Shown one piece after another: positions 58,651 to 64,000 of a DNA stretch of 64,000 nt. Source of the stretch: Allium sativum (Eukaryota > Streptophyta > Magnoliopsida > Asparagales > Amaryllidaceae); contig CM060910.1 in the NCBI GenBank assembly GCA_030737875.1, positions 247,908,427-247,972,426 of the forward strand, in the 5' to 3' direction. Within the stretch, counting starts at the first letter, position 1, and each line of letters begins with the position of its first letter. The notes beneath the pieces are model-generated. The model worked only from the letters and a program-made list of their open reading frames with translations, did not search any database and was not told the origin of the DNA. Position numbers and translations under genes: made by a program.

Positions 58651-58852
58651 TCAGTTAAAAGTGTTTGGGTCCCAAAAGATAACAAATGAATTCGAATAAG
58701 ATTAAACGAATTAGGGTTCCTAAGCACACTTTAGTAGATATTAATGGATTGTTATATAAATTGGTTTGGGCACCAAAATGTGTAAAAAAAGCTAAGAGTG
58801 GTAAAACAATCTTTGTTAGACCGCTCGATATCATAAATATTTAGGTATGAAG
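58651..58852 (+). pseudogene. Ty1/copia gag-pol junction (fragment 4)
   Basis: About 200 bases resume copia sequence after copy 2 (SVKSVWVPK, then frame breaks, with a second WAPKCVKK-like stretch at about 58770). The VWVPK phrase is usual around the gag-pol boundary of Sire-type elements. It is cut at 58853 by the third giant unit. Confidence 0.5.
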
Positions 58853-61800
58853 TGTAACAACCCGGATTTTCAGAAGCAATTTAAAATTATTATTTTAGCT
58901 AATTTAATGAATTTTGAATATTTAAAATGATTTATTTTAAATAATAACGACTTAAAATTTATTTTTATCGAAGTTAGAACGTATAAATTTATTTTAATTA
59001 TAAAACGAGCCAGAAATGGTGCGGTAGTTTGAAAATTCGATTTCAAATTTCAATTGAATGTACAGGATTCAAATTAAACCGGATTTCTGTAAAACCAGAA
59101 ATATTTGAATCTATTTAATTATATCTTTCTAACAAATATGAAAAATCCAGATTTCATAACGGGAATAAAAAGTTATGTCCAGTTGAAAATTCAGAATAGT
59201 CGTTATGGAATTATATACAATATATAGCCTTTAAAAATAGCGATATTGGAAATGACCTCCGTTTTCGATGAAAACACTTTTGTTGGATCCAGAATGTCAA
59301 ATTATTTCTATATTCCAATTTTCATAATTTTTTGAATCAATATGTGAGCGTGGTGAATTTAAACGTGTTTGGTAATTTCAATCTGAATTTAATCGACTAG
59401 AAAATGACCGTTTTTCAAACGGTCTCCAAATTCGACGAAATTAGTTTTGTTTGGACCGTATCGTCAAAACATAGCTAGATTTTTTTTCTGGAATTTTTTG
59501 AGTCAGTATGTGGCCCCCGGTAAATTAAAATGTGCGTTCAAATTCAATATATATATTGATTTATATTTTAATTTAAAGAAAAACTGATCGAAACAGTCGA
59601 ATTGGCTTACGAAACATATCCCATTGTGTCCGAAATGGGGGTATTTGGCTAAGGACGATAGTCGTTGGGTTCAAATTGGAGTCCCTGACATAAAACAAGT
59701 TAGTTTCAAATTAAAATATTATTAAAATATAAATATATTTATATAAATAACATTATAAGCCGTAAACCTAATCTCCAGCTCAGAAAATACGTGCCGCCCC
59801 AAATAGAAACGGATAATCCAAATCGCCCAAAACTTCCCCTCCTCCGATCTCAAAATCCATCCAATTATTTTCGAAACTTCCTGATGCAAAAAGGATCACC
59901 TCGAGGACATGGTGGTACTCAACGGTGAAGATCGAGTATGGTTTGGTGGATAGGGGGAATTAGTTGCTCAAAGGGTTTCGTTTTGGGTTCGAATTCGAGG
60001 AGCCTGGGGGCTTCGAGTCTGACACGGTTGATGGCGGTGGTAGACAAGGTTGGGGGTGACTTCATGGTGGCAGACGATCTACTCCACACTATCTCGATAG
60101 GGGTGCGCAAGCTCGAGTTGAAGGGGAGCTAATTGGGAACGACGATGCAGGAGGGTTTGATAATAATAAAAAAAGGTTAATTAATTTAAACACTTATTAA
60201 TAATATAATTAATTATTTAAAGTTCGAACCTCCATAACTTTTTCGTACGAAATCAGAATTGAGTGATTTTAGAACCGTTGGAATCGTAGAAAAGAGAGCT
60301 TCGACATGGAACTGACTTGAGCTGAAACGGAGCACGTTGGAAATTCAAGCAAATATCAACCCAAACTGTTCCGAAATTCAGAAATAAAAGAATGGCGGAG
60401 TGGAAACCGGCTGTGAGAACTCTTTCTCACTCTAATTATTTTTCAGTAAAATATATACTAGGATGCAGACGGTGCTTAGTAGCAACCGACACCATTTATT
60501 GTACAAACCATGGATGTTTGTTTGAATTGACTATATTGTGGTGAATTGATTGTATTGTGTTAAAGGATTGAATAAAATATATAAATATTCATGTGTTTAA
60601 TAAAATATTTGAACAATAAAAATATCATTTTTATTGAAAGAATGAACTGTATAAAATATTCATGTGTTGAATAAAATATTTGAACAGTAAAAATATCAAC
60701 TTTATTGAAAGAATGAACTATATAAAATATTCATGTGTTGAATAAAACATTTGAACAATAAAAATATCATTTTTATTGTATATACTATAAAATATTCATA
60801 TGTTGAATAAAATATTTGAATAATAAAAATGTCATTTTTATTGTCTATATAAACTGTATAAAATATTCATGTGTTGAATAAAATATTTAAACAATAAAAA
60901 TGTCATTTTTATTGTATATATGAACTGTATAAAATAGTCATGTGTTGAAATAAATATTCATAAACAAATCGGACGATTTGTTTATGTACACCCATTTATC
61001 TGATACTGATTGGGACGACAAATTTTACACATCGTCCAACTGCACAAATAAAATCTGTGTGTGTTGATTGAAACCCCACACGGGTATTGGGATGATATTT
61101 GACATACACTAATCCCAATTGTTTACTTGTTTGTCAATTGATTGGTTGACAGTCTGTTATAAGCATTAATTATTTATATTTAACGCTTATACAGTTGTGT
61201 AGCGCACTTTGGATGATGGATGATTGTTTATCGTTGTTGTTATATACGTAGGTTGTATGAAATCCATATAAATAACATTATATGGTAATTGACTGTGTCT
61301 GATTCCAATTCAGGAATAACAAATATTTTAAAAATAATGAATATTTTAAAATAACGAATATTTTAAAATAACGAATATTTTAAAATAATATTCAGTAAAG
61401 GATTAAGATCTGATTTTGATGTCCGATTTTGGATGGACACGAAAATATTGAAAAATATGAAGCCGTGCTGATTAGATACGCGCCATTTTGACGCGAACGA
61501 TATTTATATCGATTTTATTCATTTTTATAATTAATATCGAAAAGGAAGTGATTTCAAAATCTAATGTTTTGAAAATATTATCATTTAAATAACATAGTGA
61601 TATGGAATATACAATTTTGATTTAAAATTGAAAATGAAGTTGAAATCGTTTTTAAAACAAATTTAAAATGATTTATAAAATATGTTTTAAATGGAAATCG
61701 ACGAAATATATATACTATATATTTAATGGCCGGAATAGAACGTGCCGCGACCGTTCGCGAATCTCGACCATTGACTTCAAATTGATATTACGGGTGATCA

Positions 61801-64000
61801 GACTATCAGATTCTCTAAAACAGGAACTGTTGGGTTCGTATTGAAAAGAGCTTTCCAACAAATATAAGATATTTAAAATCTAACGGTTGGATTTGGAATT
61901 ATGTCCAAATCAAATATGGGAAAGGTTGTTGTAAGTGCAGTTCGATGACCGTTTATGGAAATTGACTGAAAGGGCCTTGTTAAAATTATTAAAAATATTA
62001 GTAATTTGTGTAAAATCATAATAAATGATTTAGAAAGAATTGGGATAAAAATTCCATATTTGAAAAGATAAAAATATATTTTTATCGAAATGAAATAGTT
62101 ATTAACTAGAATTAAAATCAAATTATTTTTAAATAAGTAAATTGGATTGGGAATAAGTTTTAATAGAACCAAAATTTTCAATATATGAATTGGAGTGGAT
62201 TAGAATGGAAATCATCTTCGGAATACTTCGATGTTGGATTTCGTAACTATACGTATATTGTTATGGAAATTTGGAAGATATATTTATATTATTATTTCAA
62301 ATACAGTATTTGTTGGTTTCAGAATTTGATATTGAATATGAGCCGATATAATTTTTATTCAGAGTCTTGTATTTAATATCAAATGGGATTTTGGGTTTGT
62401 CGTGAATGGTCTTAAATAACACTGTTCTTAAACCTAGTTGTGAAAAGAATAAATCTTTTAATTAAGATTTAGTGAGGTTTTCCAATTAATTAATACTTAG
62501 TTGGAATTGAATAAAAGAATTGAATTTGTAATGAATGGTGTCTTAAATAACACTGTTCTTCAACCCCGTGTGAAAATAATAAATCTTTTAATTAAGATTA
62601 TTAGAGTTTCCAGTTACATTTGGTAATTGGAATAAAATGGAATGTGAATTGGGTTTATCGTGAACTGTGTTTTTAACGACATTTGTTCTTTAACCCGATT
62701 AACAATGAAATATGATTTGGAATTTAGAAATCTTTTAATTAAGATTTAAGGAAATTTTCCAAAGAAAAGTTTACCAATTTAATAAAATAAATTGGAATGG
62801 AATGGAATTCGATTTGGTAATAATCGAAGTGAACTTCTGTGGAGGAAGACTGTTACTATATATGGAATTCAAAAGACTTTTCCGTTATTCCATTTATATT
62901 TGGTTGGATACGGAAGTTTATATCGATTGTATATATTGATCTATTTTCCGTGTCGATTCCATAATTAATGGAATTGGATTTTGGGTTTACCATGAATTGT
63001 GTTTTAAATGACATTAGTTCTTTAACCCAGTTAAAGATAAGATTAATTTCTTAACTTTGAATAATCAATAATCAATTTTGAGATTAAAACTGAATTAGTA
63101 TTTTAATGAATTTTTAATTAGATTGGAATGTGAATGGTATAATTAAATTTATTGAATTCATGAAATGATCGACGATGGAGTATCACCAGTTTTTCTCCAA
63201 GCGATAGTTAAATCTTTAATTAGATTTGAACGTGAAATGGTAATTTATTTTACCGATTATAACACCATGGTGTTAGATATGAAGTATTACCAGTTTTTCT
63301 TCATGGGATGAATAGGTTAGGGTTGGGAAGTATAATAAATGATTACTTCGGTAAGGTTCGCTAATCCCGACTAGTTTGGATAAACCTTAATTTGGTTTGA
63401 TATAATATTCAATGGAAGATTAAAGAATTTATCTTTGATAAAATTAATGGGAACCTTTCCCAAAGGATATGAATATTTAACTAAAAGAATATTCAGAATT
63501 GGAATGAGGCGTATGTTGTGATTTTATAGCACTTGTTTATAAGATACGCGAGTTACTCAAAAAGACCGGGTTTATCCCATTCTGAATAACTGATTCGACG
63601 ATATGTCGATGATGAAGACGGTGGTTAAAGACCAGAGGTATTCACATCGTTTGGATGATTACTGATGTCTTGATTGAGTTGTACACCCAAGACGAGGTAA
63701 TAAGTGGTGATCATCCAGGCGTACTTGGAGATCGACTGGATATGCGAGGACCTCTCTCCTGTATTGGACATATGGGATGAGGAATAAGGTGCCTCCGGTT
63801 TCGTTCAGACCCAGAACGAACTTGTAAATGGTTGTGTGTCTGACATTGGATTTTATTCTGTGTTGATCGATCTCTATTAAATATATATCTGTTTGGTGGC
63901 GGAGAATTTATTCTCATGCTTAACACCCTTCCCTGAGACGTACAAGCTTAGAGGTTATATATCGATAGACATCAGTCGCATGGTGTGAATTGCCTGTGTG
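58853..64000 (+). mobile_element. Giant non-coding unit, copy 3 (inverted, runs off the window)
   Basis: The unit begins TGTAACAACCCGG at 58853 and is the reverse complement of copies 1 and 2 in collinear order. Its last base corresponds to about 53790 in copy 2, so roughly 1 kb lies beyond the window. The left flank TGAAG (58848-58852) would be the target duplication. There is no polypurine tract at the left edge, so this edge is an outer LTR end. It is more diverged than copies 1 and 2 from each other. It may be a third solo LTR or the 5' LTR of a full element further right. Confidence 0.72.
59840..60140. other. GC-rich cassette, copy 3
   Basis: It lies in the same relative position as 50150-50480 and 57411-57735, but its sequence is not recognisably the same. 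It is G-rich on the plus strand although the unit is inverted. A TATA-like ATTATAAGCC (about 59752) precedes it. The open frames on both strands are short and unrecognised. Confidence 0.4.

Overview
This window is plant nuclear DNA, almost certainly a flowering plant and probably a eudicot judging by its AT-rich spacers. Nearly all of it is nested LTR retrotransposons. The one piece of ordinary host coding sequence I recognise is a broken two-exon fragment of the GPI-anchor gene PIG-F. I see no intact cellular gene, no prokaryotic feature and no CRISPR array.

Region 1 (1-22536) holds two related Ty3/gypsy elements, both transcribed from the minus strand. Element A begins left of the window. 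Element B (8458-20204, complete, target duplication GGTTA) sits inside A's 5' LTR. Both have LTRs of about 3.3 kb with TGTAACACCCC-like ends, an initiator-Met-tRNA primer site, and a gag-pol frame with two CCHC knuckles, protease, RT, RNase H, integrase and a chromodomain-like tail (Tekay/Del-like chromovirus, inferred). Both are dead through stop codons, and A also has a gag frameshift. LTR pairs differ by well under 1 percent by eye, so both insertions are recent.

Region 2 (22537-26981) is the host or older-transposon spacer. It carries the PIG-F fragment (26140-26412), a TRIM-like remnant, exon-like scraps and palindromic repeats. Region 3 (26982-40685) is element C, a complete 13.7-kb Tat-lineage Ty3/gypsy element (target duplication AGTAC). 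It has a plus-strand gag-pro-pol with two RNase H domains and a long antisense gene (38563-34880) that fits a three-exon model reading about 1160 codons, apart from five nonsense codons. Region 4 (40686-43637) holds a CACTA-like terminus and AT-rich spacer, then the probable 5' LTR of a Ty1/copia element.

Region 5 (43638-64000) is that copia element (PBS and gag) broken up by a 1.17-kb solo LTR with palindromic repeats (43886-45050), two 6.1-6.2 kb non-coding TG...CA units (45145-51366 and 52527-58645, each with its own 5-bp target duplication), and a third unit in inverted orientation (58853 to the window end). Shared sequence landmarks suggest these big units are giant solo LTRs of a lineage related to A and B.

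The most interesting signals are structural. Short stem-loops occur as repeated modules in the LTRs, with base-pair-preserving changes between copies. Four unrelated LTR families have palindromic or short-motif arrays just upstream of the TATA box. Element C has a spliced antisense gene with its own candidate promoter. Nearly all nonsense codons fit C-to-T decay of methylated cytosines.
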